Below are positions 26,553 to 35,530 of a stretch of DNA of 64,000 nucleotides, piece after piece. Position 1 is the stretch's first letter. The number at the start of each line of letters is the position of its first letter. The DNA lies in assembly GCA_018970145.1 (NCBI GenBank), contig JAGWWY010000004.1:1-64000 (forward strand). The letters are read 5' to 3'. The notes under the pieces were generated by a model that saw nothing but the letters and a program-made list of their open reading frames with translations, was not told where the DNA came from and searched no databases. The DNA comes from Gammaproteobacteria bacterium (lineage in GTDB: Bacteria; Pseudomonadota; Gammaproteobacteria; Steroidobacterales; Steroidobacteraceae). The translations under genes and the position numbers were made by a program.

Positions 26553-27094
26553 GAGCCGAGCTCCTCGATGACGAGATTGCGGTTCGTGTAGATACAGATG
26601 TCGGCTGCAATATTGAGCGAGCGCGCGACGATGTCGCGAGCACTGAGATCGGTATCAGCGAGCAGCGCTTGTGCAGCCGCTTGGGCGAAGGCGCCGCCTG
26701 AGCCGATGGCGACGAGATCGTGCTCAGGCTCGATGACATCGCCGTTGCCCGAAATCACCAGTAACTTTTGCGGATCACCGACGAGAAGCAAAGCTTCGAG
26801 ACGACGTAGCGCGCGATCCGAGCGCCAATCTTTGGCAAGTTCGATTGCCGCTCGAGTCAGATTACCGAATTTATCGAGTTTGCCCTCGAAGCGTTCGAAC
26901 AAGGTAAAGGCATCGGCTGTGCCACCGGCAAATCCGCCGATGACTTTGCCGTTGCCCAGCAGCCTGACCTTGCGGGCGTTACCCTTCATGACGATGTTGC
27001 CCAGCGTAACCTGGCCGTCGCCGCCGATAGCGACGATGCCGTTTCGGCGTACGCCGAGAATAGTGGTGCCGTGTGGATTGAAGCCTTCAGCCAT
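26549..27094 (-). CDS. hslV: HslV, peptidase subunit with N-terminal propeptide
   Basis: 181 residues from ATG 27094 (GTG at 27103 is an alternative). HslV is a threonine protease whose N-terminal Thr is exposed after processing. Here MAEGFNPHG precedes [10 protein letters not shown], so about nine residues must be removed. A similar leader is known in Xanthomonas-type HslV and unlike the Met-only leader in E. coli. The rest is canonical ([18 protein letters not shown]-like segment, ICIYTNRN). Sits between xerC and hslU in one operon. Confidence 0.95.
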   Translation of the reverse strand: MAEGFNPHGTTILGVRRNGIVAIGGDGQVTLGNIVMKGNARKVRLLGNGKVIGGFAGGTADAFTLFERFEGKLDKFGNLTRAAIELAKDWRSDRALRRLEALLLVGDPQKLLVISGNGDVIEPEHDLVAIGSGGAFAQAAAQALLADTDLSARDIVARSLNIAADICIYTNRNLVIEELGS

Positions 27095-27099
27095 GACGA

Positions 27100-27999
27100 T
27101 CACTTCTTCCGTGCCCGCGGATGCGATTGATCATAAATGCGGGCGAGGTGTTGGAAATCAAGGTGGGTGTAGACCTGGGTCGTGGCGATATCGGCGTGGC
27201 CGAGCAACTCCTGAACGCCTCGCAAATCTTGGCTGGATTCGAGCAAGTGTGAGGCGAAGGAATGTCGGAAGAGGTGCGGATGAACGTGGACGGGCAATCC
27301 TTGCCGTCTAGCCCAAGCGGCGACACGTTTCTGGACGGTTCTGGCGCCGAGACGACGTCCGTTGCGGCTGACGAAGACGGCTCTCTCGTCTATCGGCGCC
27401 ATTGAGGCGCGTTCCGCGAGCCAGGCTCGCAGGGCTTCACAGGCTTTTCGGCCGACCGGCAAGATCCGCATCTTGTTACCTTTGCCTGTGACTCGGACGG
27501 TACGGTCGGTCAGGTCGAGATCGTTCAGATCGAGACTCAATAATTCCGCCAGACGCAGACCCGACGAGTAAAAAAGCTCCATGACCGCGCGATCGCGCTT
27601 GGCGAGTGCATCATCGCCGCTGATCTCCAGCAGGCGACTCATCTGATCGGCATCCACGGTCCGCGGCAGTGGTCGGCGTGCTTTGGGTGCGCGGACGTCG
27701 CTCGCCGGATTGTGTGCGATCACGCGTTCGCGCTGTAGATAGCGAAGAAAGCTCCGTATAGCCGAGAGACGGCGTTGCACACTGCGAGGTGCAAGGCCGG
27801 CGGCGTGGGAACGAGCGGCGAACGAGCGAACATGGTGCTCATCGACGGATACCCAGTCGTCGATTTTTTGCAAAGTACACCACTGCGCGAAAGCTTCGAT
27901 CTCCCGCCGATAATTCAGGGTGGTGTGCGGCGACATTCGCCGCTCACGCGACAGATGCGTGACGAATTTTTCGATCCACTCCCGTGCCGTTGGGTTCAC
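27100..27999 (-). CDS. xerC: XerC tyrosine recombinase
   Basis: 299 residues. Acts with XerD at dif to resolve chromosome dimers. The catalytic residues are all visible: Arg in [10 protein letters not shown], Lys in [10 protein letters not shown], HxxR in [12 protein letters not shown], His in [10 protein letters not shown] and Tyr in VYTHLDF. It overlaps DUF484 by 4 bp upstream and ends just before hslV, the conserved gammaproteobacterial dapF-DUF484-xerC order, so it is the chromosomal recombinase and not a phage integrase. Confidence 0.95.
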   Translation of the reverse strand: MNPTAREWIEKFVTHLSRERRMSPHTTLNYRREIEAFAQWCTLQKIDDWVSVDEHHVRSFAARSHAAGLAPRSVQRRLSAIRSFLRYLQRERVIAHNPASDVRAPKARRPLPRTVDADQMSRLLEISGDDALAKRDRAVMELFYSSGLRLAELLSLDLNDLDLTDRTVRVTGKGNKMRILPVGRKACEALRAWLAERASMAPIDERAVFVSRNGRRLGARTVQKRVAAWARRQGLPVHVHPHLFRHSFASHLLESSQDLRGVQELLGHADIATTQVYTHLDFQHLARIYDQSHPRARKK

Positions 28000-28616
28000 G
28001 CTGCCTGCATGCGACAGCGCAAGAGCACCGCCCCGAGTAGCTCGCCCATCCGAGCGAGGAAATCGGTGCTCATCGCCGGTGTAAAACGTTCGGCATCGAT
28101 ACTGCCGAGCGCCATGGCGCCAAGACTAGCTTCAGGTCCGATCGGAACCAGTGCCATCGAAGCGATAGAGTCGGCTTCGTCGCCGAAGACGACGCGTCTT
28201 TGCTCGAGTGCAAAGTGACCACAGCGTGTGCGCGCAGCCGGCAACAGTGCCTCGATGTCAGAACGCACTGTGGGACCCAGCAACAGCCGTGCCGAGACGA
28301 TATCAAAATCGGTTCGTAACGAAGCATGCACGCGCGTGACTAGATCGGCTTCGTTGTGGGCGGGTATCAAAGCTAGCGTGAAGCGGTGCATACGCTCTGC
28401 AATCGCATCGTTGTCACGACCGACGCGCACCCATTCAGCGAGCTTCTCACGGTTAGCCGACTGTCGCTCACGCAAAACTTTGATTTGGCGCTCCATCAAG
28501 GATACTGCACCGTCACCGGTGTCGTGATGGAGGGCGAGCTGATCGAGTACTTCCGGATGCTTTTGTAGAAAGTCCGGATGTTGTTTCAGAAATTCGACAA
28601 CTTGCTCATCCCGCAT
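27996..28616 (-). CDS. DUF484 (GAF-like) protein
   Basis: 206 residues, almost always located between dapF and xerC in Gammaproteobacteria. The N-terminus VVEFLKQHPDFLQKHPEVLDQL is the family signature, followed by a short coiled coil and a GAF-like domain (LVTRVHASLRTDFDIVSARLL; ASMALVPIGPEASLGAMALGS). Function unknown. Downstream of dapF by 3 bp. Confidence 0.9.
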   Translation of the reverse strand: MRDEQVVEFLKQHPDFLQKHPEVLDQLALHHDTGDGAVSLMERQIKVLRERQSANREKLAEWVRVGRDNDAIAERMHRFTLALIPAHNEADLVTRVHASLRTDFDIVSARLLLGPTVRSDIEALLPAARTRCGHFALEQRRVVFGDEADSIASMALVPIGPEASLGAMALGSIDAERFTPAMSTDFLARMGELLGAVLLRCRMQAA

Positions 28617-28619
28617 CGA

Positions 28620-29414
28620 TCAATCCTCGATTGAACCTTCGAACGAGACCAAGGCAGGTCCCGTCATCCATAAATGTGAGCCAGCACCCTCCCAACGCAG
28701 TGACAAGCGACCGCCCGGAAGATCGATCGCGACACTGGATTCGAAGCGCCCACTGCGTCTGCCAACGGCCATCGCAGCGCAGGCACCCGTACCACAGGCG
28801 AGGGTCTCACCCACACCGCGCTCGAAAACGCGTAATCGTGCATGGGCAGAATCGATGAACTGTAAGAATCCCACATTGGTTCTTTGCGGGAACATCCGAT
28901 GCGACTCGAGTACCGGACCAATCTCGGCGACGGGCGCTGCGTTGATATCAGGAACCCAGAGGACGATATGGGGGTTTCCCATCGAGACCCGCGTGAAACG
29001 CACGGTTGCAACGCCGATGGAGAGTTCGATTTCCTCTGCATCCAAAAATTGCGGTTCACCCATATCGACCGATATGAGCCCCTCATTTTCGAAGCGCGCT
29101 TCGATGACGCCACCGCAGCTTTCGAGACGGATCGGCCCGCGGAGCTTGCGCTGTCGGCGTAACCACTCGGCGACGCAGCGTACCCCGTTGCCGCATTGTT
29201 CGACCTCGCCGCCATCCGCATTGAAGATGCGGTAGTAGGCGAGCGTTTCGGCATTGCGAGCGGGTTGGATCACGAGTGCTTGATCGAAACCGATACCGGT
29301 CTTGCGATTAGACCAAGCGCGCCAGCGCTCGGCGGAAGGCAGCTTGGCGTTGGCGGCGGTCTCGAATACGACGAAGTCGTTGCCGAGACCGTGCATTTTG
29401 GTGAAGCGGATCAT
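28620..29414 (-). CDS. dapF: Diaminopimelate epimerase
   Basis: 264 residues. Interconverts LL- and meso-diaminopimelate for lysine and peptidoglycan synthesis. Both catalytic cysteines are present: CGNGVRCVAEW near residue 73 and ACGTGACAAM near residue 210. The N-terminus MHGLGNDFVV is typical. Part of the dapF-DUF484-xerC-hslVU string. Its start overlaps the end of the upstream dehydrogenase gene by 4 bp. Confidence 0.97.
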   Translation of the reverse strand: MIRFTKMHGLGNDFVVFETAANAKLPSAERWRAWSNRKTGIGFDQALVIQPARNAETLAYYRIFNADGGEVEQCGNGVRCVAEWLRRQRKLRGPIRLESCGGVIEARFENEGLISVDMGEPQFLDAEEIELSIGVATVRFTRVSMGNPHIVLWVPDINAAPVAEIGPVLESHRMFPQRTNVGFLQFIDSAHARLRVFERGVGETLACGTGACAAMAVGRRSGRFESSVAIDLPGGRLSLRWEGAGSHLWMTGPALVSFEGSIED

Positions 29415-30277
29415 CTGGCGAAGAGTTCGGCCTTCAAACGATATATCGCCGATATGTCTTCATCGCCGTATCCGCGAGCGATCAGCTCGGCGTACTCACG
29501 CAAAACATCCTCTACAACCGGTAGAACGACGCCGCTCGCAGCGGCCATGTCCCGACAGATACGCAAATCTTTTTCATGCAGCTTGATGCGAAATCCAGCC
29601 GGATATTCGCCGCGGATCATGTTGGGCGCACGGTTCACGAAATACCAAGAGGACCCGGCTCCTTGCCCGAGTGTTTCGACCACTTGCTCGAGCGGCAAAG
29701 CGTGTTGTCGGGCGAAGGCCATCGCTTCGCCGACAGCACGAATAATGCCCGCGCACATGATCTGGTTCGTGGCTTTCGTTGCCTGGCCAGCACCGTGCGG
29801 TCCGAAGTGACGAACTGTCCGACCCATTGTCTCGAGTAAAGGACGAGCATTTTCGAAGTCGGTCGCATCGCCGCCGCACATGATGGCGAGCGTACCGTTT
29901 TTAGCCCCTTCCACGCCGCCACTGACGGGACAGTCGAGAAAGCGGGTACCGTGTCGCGCGAGCTGCTCAGCCGCTGATCGCGCCGTGGCGGCGCTCACCG
30001 TCGAACAGTCGATGACGAGTGTTCCGGGTTTGAGCCCTGATTCGAGGGCTGCCAGCACATCAAGCACATCACGATCGGCCGACACACACAGTATCAGCGC
30101 GTCGCAATCCGCGGCGAGCGCAGCGGCAGTGGTTGCGGCGGAGCAGCCCAACTCTGCTGCCAATACTCTTGCCTTCTCGTGGCTTCGATTCCAGATTCCT
30201 TGCAGCAGACCCGCCTTGGCTAGATTACGCGCCATTGGCGCACCCATGGCACCCAGGCCGAGAAAACCGGTTTTCAT
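29411..30277 (-). CDS. Beta-hydroxyacid dehydrogenase (HIBADH/tartronate semialdehyde reductase family)
   Basis: 288 residues from ATG 30277. The upstream frame to 30358 runs through the amtB terminator and is rejected. The NAD(P)-binding GFLGLGAMGAPMARNL opens the protein. The substrate-binding signature DCPVSGGVEGAKNGTL (near 120) and catalytic Lys in GAGQATKATNQIM (near 170) are intact. Members reduce or oxidise 3-hydroxyisobutyrate, tartronate semialdehyde, succinic semialdehyde or similar; the substrate is not predictable. It heads the dapF operon by overlap. Confidence 0.88.
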   Translation of the reverse strand: MKTGFLGLGAMGAPMARNLAKAGLLQGIWNRSHEKARVLAAELGCSAATTAAALAADCDALILCVSADRDVLDVLAALESGLKPGTLVIDCSTVSAATARSAAEQLARHGTRFLDCPVSGGVEGAKNGTLAIMCGGDATDFENARPLLETMGRTVRHFGPHGAGQATKATNQIMCAGIIRAVGEAMAFARQHALPLEQVVETLGQGAGSSWYFVNRAPNMIRGEYPAGFRIKLHEKDLRICRDMAAASGVVLPVVEDVLREYAELIARGYGDEDISAIYRLKAELFAR

Positions 30278-30302
30278 AAGAAGTGATCTTATCAGCCACG
30301 CG

Positions 30303-30339
30303 AAAAAAAACGGGGCGGTGATCTTGCGACCACCGCCCC
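30303..30339 (-). terminator. amtB terminator, leftward
   Basis: On the minus strand the 9-bp stem GGGGCGGTG/CACCGCCCC (30312-30320 and 30331-30339) is followed by G and eight T. It lies 35 bp after the amtB stop. Confidence 0.88.
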
Positions 30340-30373
30340 CAGGCTTTACAGGGGACAACTGTAAATCGAGAAC

Positions 30374-31801
30374 TCAGTTCGTATAGGCGCGTTCGTTGTG
30401 CTCGTTGGTGTCGAGGCCTTCGCGTTCAGCCTCCTCGGCGACGCGCAGACCGACGAGCCAATCAGCCACCTTAAAGGCGATGAAGGCGGCTACGGCCGAC
30501 CAGACAACCGTGACGCCCACCGCTTTCGCCTGCGTCAACACTTGCGTGGCGATCGGATTCGAACCAACGGAAGCCGTGACCCAATCGGTGACGAGACCTG
30601 GACCGCCGAGTGCCTGTGTGTTGAACACGCCGGTGAGCAGGGCGCCCAGAATTCCGCCGAGACCGTGTACGCCAAAAACATCGAGGGAGTCGTCTGCTTT
30701 CAGCAGGCGCTTTAGGCCTGTCACGCCCCACAGACAGACCACACCCGCGATCAGGCCAATGGCGATCGCGCCCATCAAGCCAACGTTGCCAGCGGCAGGC
30801 GTGATGGCGACGAGACCGGCGACCGCGCCCGAAGCGGCGCCGAGCATGGAGGCGTGGCCTTTCAAGATCCACTCCGCCGCGGACCAAGCGATCACGGCGG
30901 CTGCCGTGGCGAGCAAGGTGTTGATGAAGGCGAGTGCCGCGAAGTTACCGGCCTCTAGCGCTGAGCCCGCGTTGAAGCCGAACCAGCCGACCCACAGTAA
31001 CGAGGCACCGACCATCGTGAGCACGAGGTTGTGAGGCGGCATCGGCTCGCGTCCGTAACCGACGCGACGGCCAACCATGTAGGCGCCCACGAGGCCGGCG
31101 ACCCCGGCGTTGATATGGACGACCGTACCGCCGGCGAAGTCGAGCGCACCCCATTGCCACAACAAACCGGCTTTTGCGTTCATGGCATCTACGACGCTCG
31201 GATCCGTATACGCATCCGGGCCCATCCAGAACCAAACCATGTGGGCGATCGGGACGTAGCAAATCGTGAACCAGATCACCATGAATATCAGCACCGCAGA
31301 GAACTTCATTCTTTCGGCAAAAGCACCGACGATGAGCGCGCAGGTGATACCGGCGAAGGTGGCTTGGAAGGCGACGAAACTGATTTCTGGAATCACGACG
31401 CCTTTGCTGAAGGTAGCGGCGTACGCGAAGGTTCCCGCTGCCGGATCCCATACGCCGTTCAAAAACAAACGAGCCGTTCCGCCAATGAATTCATTACCTT
31501 CGGTGAAGGCAAACGAGTACCCGTAGACTGCCCAGAGGACAATGATCAAAGAAAACCCGACCATCACCTGCATCAACACGGATAAAATATTCTTTGAGCG
31601 GACGAGACCGCCATAGAAAAGCGCAAGACCGGGCAGAACCATCAGGATGACGAGCAATGTCGATACCATCATCCAGGACACATCGCCCTTGTCGGGCACC
31701 GGCCCATCCTGTGCCAGCGCCAACAGCGGCGTCGCTGCAGCGGTTATGGCTAACAATCCGCCGAGCCATCCTTTCCCAATCAGCCGTTGTCTATTCAGCA
31801 T
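30374..31801 (-). CDS. amtB: Ammonium transporter AmtB
   Basis: 475 residues from ATG 31801 with GGGAG upstream. A cleavable signal (GLLAITAAATPLLALA) precedes 11 helices. Family signatures include LALFYGGLVRSKN, WFWMGPDAYTD, the pore-region DFAGGTVVHINAGVAGL and DVFGVHGLGGILGALLTG, which contains a conserved pore His. Co-transcribed with glnK, 28 bp downstream of it, and ended by a strong terminator. GlnK plugs AmtB when nitrogen is plentiful. Confidence 0.95.
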   Translation of the reverse strand: MLNRQRLIGKGWLGGLLAITAAATPLLALAQDGPVPDKGDVSWMMVSTLLVILMVLPGLALFYGGLVRSKNILSVLMQVMVGFSLIIVLWAVYGYSFAFTEGNEFIGGTARLFLNGVWDPAAGTFAYAATFSKGVVIPEISFVAFQATFAGITCALIVGAFAERMKFSAVLIFMVIWFTICYVPIAHMVWFWMGPDAYTDPSVVDAMNAKAGLLWQWGALDFAGGTVVHINAGVAGLVGAYMVGRRVGYGREPMPPHNLVLTMVGASLLWVGWFGFNAGSALEAGNFAALAFINTLLATAAAVIAWSAAEWILKGHASMLGAASGAVAGLVAITPAAGNVGLMGAIAIGLIAGVVCLWGVTGLKRLLKADDSLDVFGVHGLGGILGALLTGVFNTQALGGPGLVTDWVTASVGSNPIATQVLTQAKAVGVTVVWSAVAAFIAFKVADWLVGLRVAEEAEREGLDTNEHNERAYTN

Positions 31802-31829
31802 TGTCGATACTCCCTGCTCGCCATTGACT

Positions 31830-32168
31830 TCAGGTGGCCGCCACGCCGGTTTCGCCCGTGCGTATGCGAATCGCCTGCTCGATCCCGGATACGAAAATAC
31901 GGCCGTCACCGACCTTGCCGGTTCGCGTCACGTTCGCGATCGCTTCGACCACCGGTTCGACGATGCTTTCGTCGACCGCGATCAGCACTTGTATGCGCGC
32001 GACGAAATCCACTTGGTATTCGGCGGCGCGATAGATCTCGAGATGTCCGAGTTCGGCGCCATATCCGCGTACCTCGAGAATCGTCATGCCTTGCACACCC
32101 AGTTGCGCGACAGCCAACTCGAGATCGTCCAACTTGAAGGGACGGATGATGGCGGTGATCATCTTCAT
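31830..32168 (-). CDS. glnK: PII signalling protein, GlnK type
   Basis: 112 residues from ATG 32168 (AGGG upstream; an in-frame start 12 bp earlier is less likely). The N-terminus KMITAIIRPFKLDDL and the C-terminal TGKVGDGRIFVSGIEQAIRIRTGETG are PII signatures. The T-loop contains AEYQVDFV, keeping the Tyr that is uridylylated in this family. The T-loop is otherwise divergent (GYGAELGHLEIY instead of GFGRQKGHTELY). Upstream of amtB, with a sigma-54 promoter. Confidence 0.92.
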   Translation of the reverse strand: MKMITAIIRPFKLDDLELAVAQLGVQGMTILEVRGYGAELGHLEIYRAAEYQVDFVARIQVLIAVDESIVEPVVEAIANVTRTGKVGDGRIFVSGIEQAIRIRTGETGVAAT

Positions 32169-32287
32169 CGCACGGACCATCCCTTTGGAATCGAACGATT
32201 AACCGCTTCGTCACATCAGGAATGCGACTCGGCGTCCCGACCGTCGGCGCGGTATCCTTCGCAGCGACGGCTCGATAGTTTCGAAAG

Positions 32288-32303
32288 TGCAGAATCCGTG
32301 CCA
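32288..32303 (-). promoter_or_regulatory. Sigma-54 promoter of glnK-amtB
   Basis: On the minus strand TGGCACGGATTCTGCA matches the -24/-12 consensus TGGCACG-N4-TTGCA at all fixed positions but one. It lies about 120 bp upstream of glnK. GCACC/GGTGC half-sites (32343, 32366, 32377, 32391) further upstream could bind NtrC, though their spacing is not the textbook one. Confidence 0.8.
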
Positions 32304-32434
32304 CACCGGATCGCCGCTTAAGCCGTTGTTTTGTGGCCTCTTGGTGCAAATTGAGCCGTTGCTCCGCACCGTTTTGGCACCGGCTCGTTCGGTGCTGCGT
32401 CATAAAAGGGCAGTAAGGCCCGGAGTGTCATGCT

Positions 32435-32701
32435 ATGGACCAGAAAATCGACGATCTCGTCAGACGCCTGCTCGGTTCGCTGCCGACGTCCCTTCAAGAC
32501 TCTGCCCAAGGTCTTCGTCGGGACATCGAAGCTAATTTCCGCGCCGTGCTGCAGGCCAATCTGACCAAGCTCGACTTGCTCTCGCGCGACGAATTTCTCG
32601 CTCAAGCGAAGGTGCTCGAGCGAACTCGAGCGCAGGTCACCGAACTCGAGCGACGTCTCTCGGCCTTGGAGGCCAAGTCGGTCGACGCGCCGCGGGAGTA
32701 A
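32435..32701 (+). CDS. ubiK: UbiK, accessory factor of ubiquinone synthesis
   Basis: 88 residues. A small helical protein of the BMFP/YqiC family: KIDDLVRRLLGSLP at the N-terminus, DIEANFRAVLQANLTKLDLLSRDEF in the middle (split by family pattern), and a C-terminal coiled coil (AQVTELERRLSALEAK). It binds UbiJ and is needed for efficient aerobic ubiquinone synthesis. Followed after 5 bp by comM, a common pairing. Confidence 0.9.
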   Translation: MDQKIDDLVRRLLGSLPTSLQDSAQGLRRDIEANFRAVLQANLTKLDLLSRDEFLAQAKVLERTRAQVTELERRLSALEAKSVDAPRE

Positions 32702-32706
32702 GCGCT

Positions 32707-34236
32707 GTGAGTGTCGCCCGGGTGGCTTGCCGAGGGCAGGTGGGATTGCAGTCCCCGCCGGTGCAGATTGAGGTCTACCTCGGTAACGGGCTGCCCTGTT
32801 TTCACATCGTGGGTCTGCTTTCGACCGAGGTCAAAGAGAGTCGGGAGCGAGTCAGGGCAGCGATCAGTACGACGGGCTTCGAATTACCCGCGGGTCGTAT
32901 CACCGTCAATCTCGCACCGGCTGACTTACCCAAAGATGGCGGGCGGTTCGATCTGGCGATCGCACTTGGCATCCTGTCCGCTTCTGGCCAGTTGCGGCCG
33001 AGGTCCAGTCTCGAGCGCATCGAATGTTTCGCCGAGCTCGGTCTCTCTGGAGAGTTGCGCGCCGTTCGAGGCGCGCTGCCCGCCGCCGCGGCGGCGCAAG
33101 CGGCCGGTCACGACGTGATCGTCGCGCGCGATAACGCACCCGAGTTACGTCACTTGGTGGGTGCGCAGGTCGTCATCGCCGATACCCTGCAGGAAGTGTG
33201 CGACTACCTCGAAGGCCGTCGCGAACTGACCCCGGTGCGAGGCCGCGTTCGATCCCGCGACGAGTCAGCCGTCAGACCACCGACGGCGGCATTGGCGGAT
33301 GTTCGAGGACAAGCATCGGGTAAGCGAGCCCTCGAAGTGGCCGCAGCGGGAGAGCATAGTTTACTGCTGATCGGCCCACCGGGCTGCGGCAAGAGCATGC
33401 TCGCTGCGCGGCTGGCGGGTTTGCTGCCGCCACTGTCACCTGAAGAAGAGCTCGAGGTCGCGATGATCGCCTCGATCACCGGCGGGCGCACGCCCGCAAG
33501 TTCGCAGGGTCGGATATCCCGTCCGTTTCGCTCGCCGCATCATGGCGCATCGGCCAGTGCGATCATCGGTGGGGGTGCTTCTGCCCGCGCCGGTGAAATC
33601 ACCCTCGCGCATCGTGGCGTGCTTTTCCTTGATGAGTTGCCGGAGTTCGATCGGCGGGTCCTCGAGGCCCTGCGCGAGCCACTCGAGACCGGCGTGGTAT
33701 CCATTGTTCGGGCCGAGGCTGCGGCTGACTATCCCGCGAGGTTCCAGTTGGTTGCCGCAATGAACCCGTGCCCTTGCGGGCAACGCGGGTCTCGTTTGGG
33801 TCTTTGCCGCTGTTCCGATTCGCAGATCGAGCGCTATACCGCGCGACTATCGGGGCCGCTTCTCGATCGGATCGACCTGCGTATCGCACTCGAGGCGGTC
33901 AGTGATGCCGAACTTCGTGATGACAGCCTTGCGCTACGCGAAGTCGACGAGACGGCGATTCGCTCCCGAATCTGCGAGGCGCGCAGGCAGCAGCGAGAGC
34001 GACAGGCTTGCTCGAACGCCCGCCTCGAAGGCGCGCAACTGGCTGCCTTTGCCGAGCCTGACGCGGCCGGTCGTCGCTTGCTCGCCGCAATGCGCAGCAA
34101 ACTCGGACTCAGTATGCGCGGTTACGATCGCACCTTGCGCGTTGCACGGACATTGGCTGATCTCGACCAAAAAAAATGCCTCGGCGAGGAGCACCTTGCC
34201 GAGGCATTTCAGTTACGACGATCTTTGGGAGCTTGA
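32707..34236 (+). CDS. comM: ComM/YifB, AAA+ helicase of the Mg-chelatase family
   Basis: 509 residues from GTG 32707. ComM promotes branch migration during natural transformation and recombination. An N-terminal Lon-protease-like fold (VQIEVYLGNGLPCFHIVG) is followed by the AAA+ core with Walker A GPPGCGKSMLAARL near residue 218 and Walker B GVLFLDELPEF near 300. A zinc-finger-like CPCGQRGS...LCRC lies near 355, and the C-terminal GLSMRGYDRTLRVARTLADL is typical. The last codons overlap the neighbouring gene's terminator. Confidence 0.94.
   Translation: MSVARVACRGQVGLQSPPVQIEVYLGNGLPCFHIVGLLSTEVKESRERVRAAISTTGFELPAGRITVNLAPADLPKDGGRFDLAIALGILSASGQLRPRSSLERIECFAELGLSGELRAVRGALPAAAAAQAAGHDVIVARDNAPELRHLVGAQVVIADTLQEVCDYLEGRRELTPVRGRVRSRDESAVRPPTAALADVRGQASGKRALEVAAAGEHSLLLIGPPGCGKSMLAARLAGLLPPLSPEEELEVAMIASITGGRTPASSQGRISRPFRSPHHGASASAIIGGGASARAGEITLAHRGVLFLDELPEFDRRVLEALREPLETGVVSIVRAEAAADYPARFQLVAAMNPCPCGQRGSRLGLCRCSDSQIERYTARLSGPLLDRIDLRIALEAVSDAELRDDSLALREVDETAIRSRICEARRQQRERQACSNARLEGAQLAAFAEPDAAGRRLLAAMRSKLGLSMRGYDRTLRVARTLADLDQKKCLGEEHLAEAFQLRRSLGA
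34169..34209 (-). terminator. Terminator of the cytochrome gene, embedded in comM
   Basis: A perfect 12-bp stem AAATGCCTCGGC/GCCGAGGCATTT (34174-34185 and 34198-34209) is followed on the minus strand by eight T (34176-34169). It ends leftward transcripts of the cytochrome c gene (stop at 34242) and lies wholly within the last codons of convergent comM. Confidence 0.85.
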
Positions 34237-34241
34237 GGCGG

Positions 34242-34748
34242 CTACTGCGCGAGCATGTGATCGACGGCCGCTTGAATCAGCTCGTCTGACAGATCCGCTC
34301 GGCCACCCTTTGCAGGCATCACACCGGCTTTACCCGTGTAGCCTTCGATCGCGTGTTTGTAGAGTGTCGCCTTGCCTTGCGCGATGCGCGGCGCCCAAAC
34401 GGCTGCGTCACCCGTCTTTGGCGCGCCGGCGATGCCGCCCGCGTGGCACGCGCCGCAGACTTGCTCGTAGACACTCGGCCCGTCGGTAAGCACCGCCATC
34501 GCTGTCGTCATGGCGCCTGCGCCCGGCGCGATTGCAAGAGCGGCGTTGTCGACGCCGGCGACGGCCACACGAACCGAAGTCAGGTTGCGTTCGACGTCCG
34601 CCACGTATTTGGGCTCGGTCAGCAGGTGTGCTTGCTGAGTGTTTTTGCCGACGCCGCGAGCCAAGGCAAATAGCAGGATCGCAATCACGATCAGGATGCC
34701 GAGTACGAGACTGAAGATGTTGAAAAACTGGGAGTCCTGCTTGCTCAC
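34242..34748 (-). CDS. Membrane-anchored cytochrome c5-like protein
   Basis: 168 residues. One N-terminal helix (FSLVLGILIVIAILLFALA) anchors a periplasmic monohaem domain with CGACH near residue 98 and the distal Met in GVMPAKGGR near residue 147. The spacing and VYEQVCGACHAGGIAGAPKTGD match cytochrome c5/c-555. Probably an electron carrier to a terminal oxidase. Overlaps the upstream unknown gene by 4 bp. Confidence 0.9.
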   Translation of the reverse strand: MSKQDSQFFNIFSLVLGILIVIAILLFALARGVGKNTQQAHLLTEPKYVADVERNLTSVRVAVAGVDNAALAIAPGAGAMTTAMAVLTDGPSVYEQVCGACHAGGIAGAPKTGDAAVWAPRIAQGKATLYKHAIEGYTGKAGVMPAKGGRADLSDELIQAAVDHMLAQ

Positions 34749-35449
34749 GTGGGTGTCCGGCGGGTGTTGAAAACCCCCGGATTATAGCCGTTGGTCGGCA
34801 GCGGCTCCAACACTGACACCAGATGGCCGCTCTCGCGCATGCTCTCCCAGTCAGCCCGCCGGGCACTGTGCAGGCTCGCGGTCGGCATGATGGTTCGAAG
34901 CACCACTTCCCCGTAGGCGGGGATATCGCCGGCGGCGAGACCGTACTCGAGCGCAAACCAAGCGTTGCCACGCCGATCCCAGGTTGGCCACTGTTCGGGC
35001 GGGGCGCTGTCTGCCCACCCCACTTGAGCGATCAGCAGGCGTACGACGTCGATCAGGGTCGTGATCAGCGTGTGGCCCTCGAACTTGAAGCCTTGGATGA
35101 CGCGTTCGTAGAAGTGCGGCGTCGCCAACAGCGGATAGATCTGTACGTCCGTCGCGAGACGCCCGTCACATCGCTGCACCGACTCACCGCGCAATTGATA
35201 AAAGCCGGTGGCGTTGAGCTCGCTGTAGGCCCACATGGCGAGCTTCTTGGTTCGTTCGATCAGGACGACGCGCTCCGGCCCGAGCGTAGAAAACAAGGCC
35301 TCGTGAGTCGATCGGACTCGCGGCCCGAAGCGATCAGGTTTACGGGATAGGCGGTAGGTCGCGAGGCGGCTCGCCACGCGTCGATCGGATTCGCGACGCA
35401 GCCCGCGAGCATGCGTGTCGCTGATGGCAAATTGTGAGTAGTCGAGCAT
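34745..35449 (-). CDS. Unknown protein co-transcribed with cytochrome c5
   Basis: 234 residues from ATG 35449 (AAGG upstream; the frame continues to 35518). No family recognised. It lacks a signal peptide and membrane helices. Basic N-terminal region (ESDRRVASRLATYRLSRK), then mixed alpha/beta sequence with AMWAYSELNATGFYQL and PHFYERVIQGFKFEGHTLIT. Overlap with the cytochrome gene suggests a shared operon; function unknown. Confidence 0.6.
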   Translation of the reverse strand: MLDYSQFAISDTHARGLRRESDRRVASRLATYRLSRKPDRFGPRVRSTHEALFSTLGPERVVLIERTKKLAMWAYSELNATGFYQLRGESVQRCDGRLATDVQIYPLLATPHFYERVIQGFKFEGHTLITTLIDVVRLLIAQVGWADSAPPEQWPTWDRRGNAWFALEYGLAAGDIPAYGEVVLRTIMPTASLHSARRADWESMRESGHLVSVLEPLPTNGYNPGVFNTRRTPT

Positions 35450-35530
35450 GGACGCACCTTCCCCGAGAAAGGTAACGGCCGACCGGCGCTTGGGGTGATC
35501 ACGAGTTCCGTGATACACGTCACCTAATGT

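Noticed and set aside
27100-27999. Possible phage or transposon integrase
   Set aside because: It is XerC in the conserved dapF-DUF484-xerC-hslVU order, with no mobile-element neighbours.
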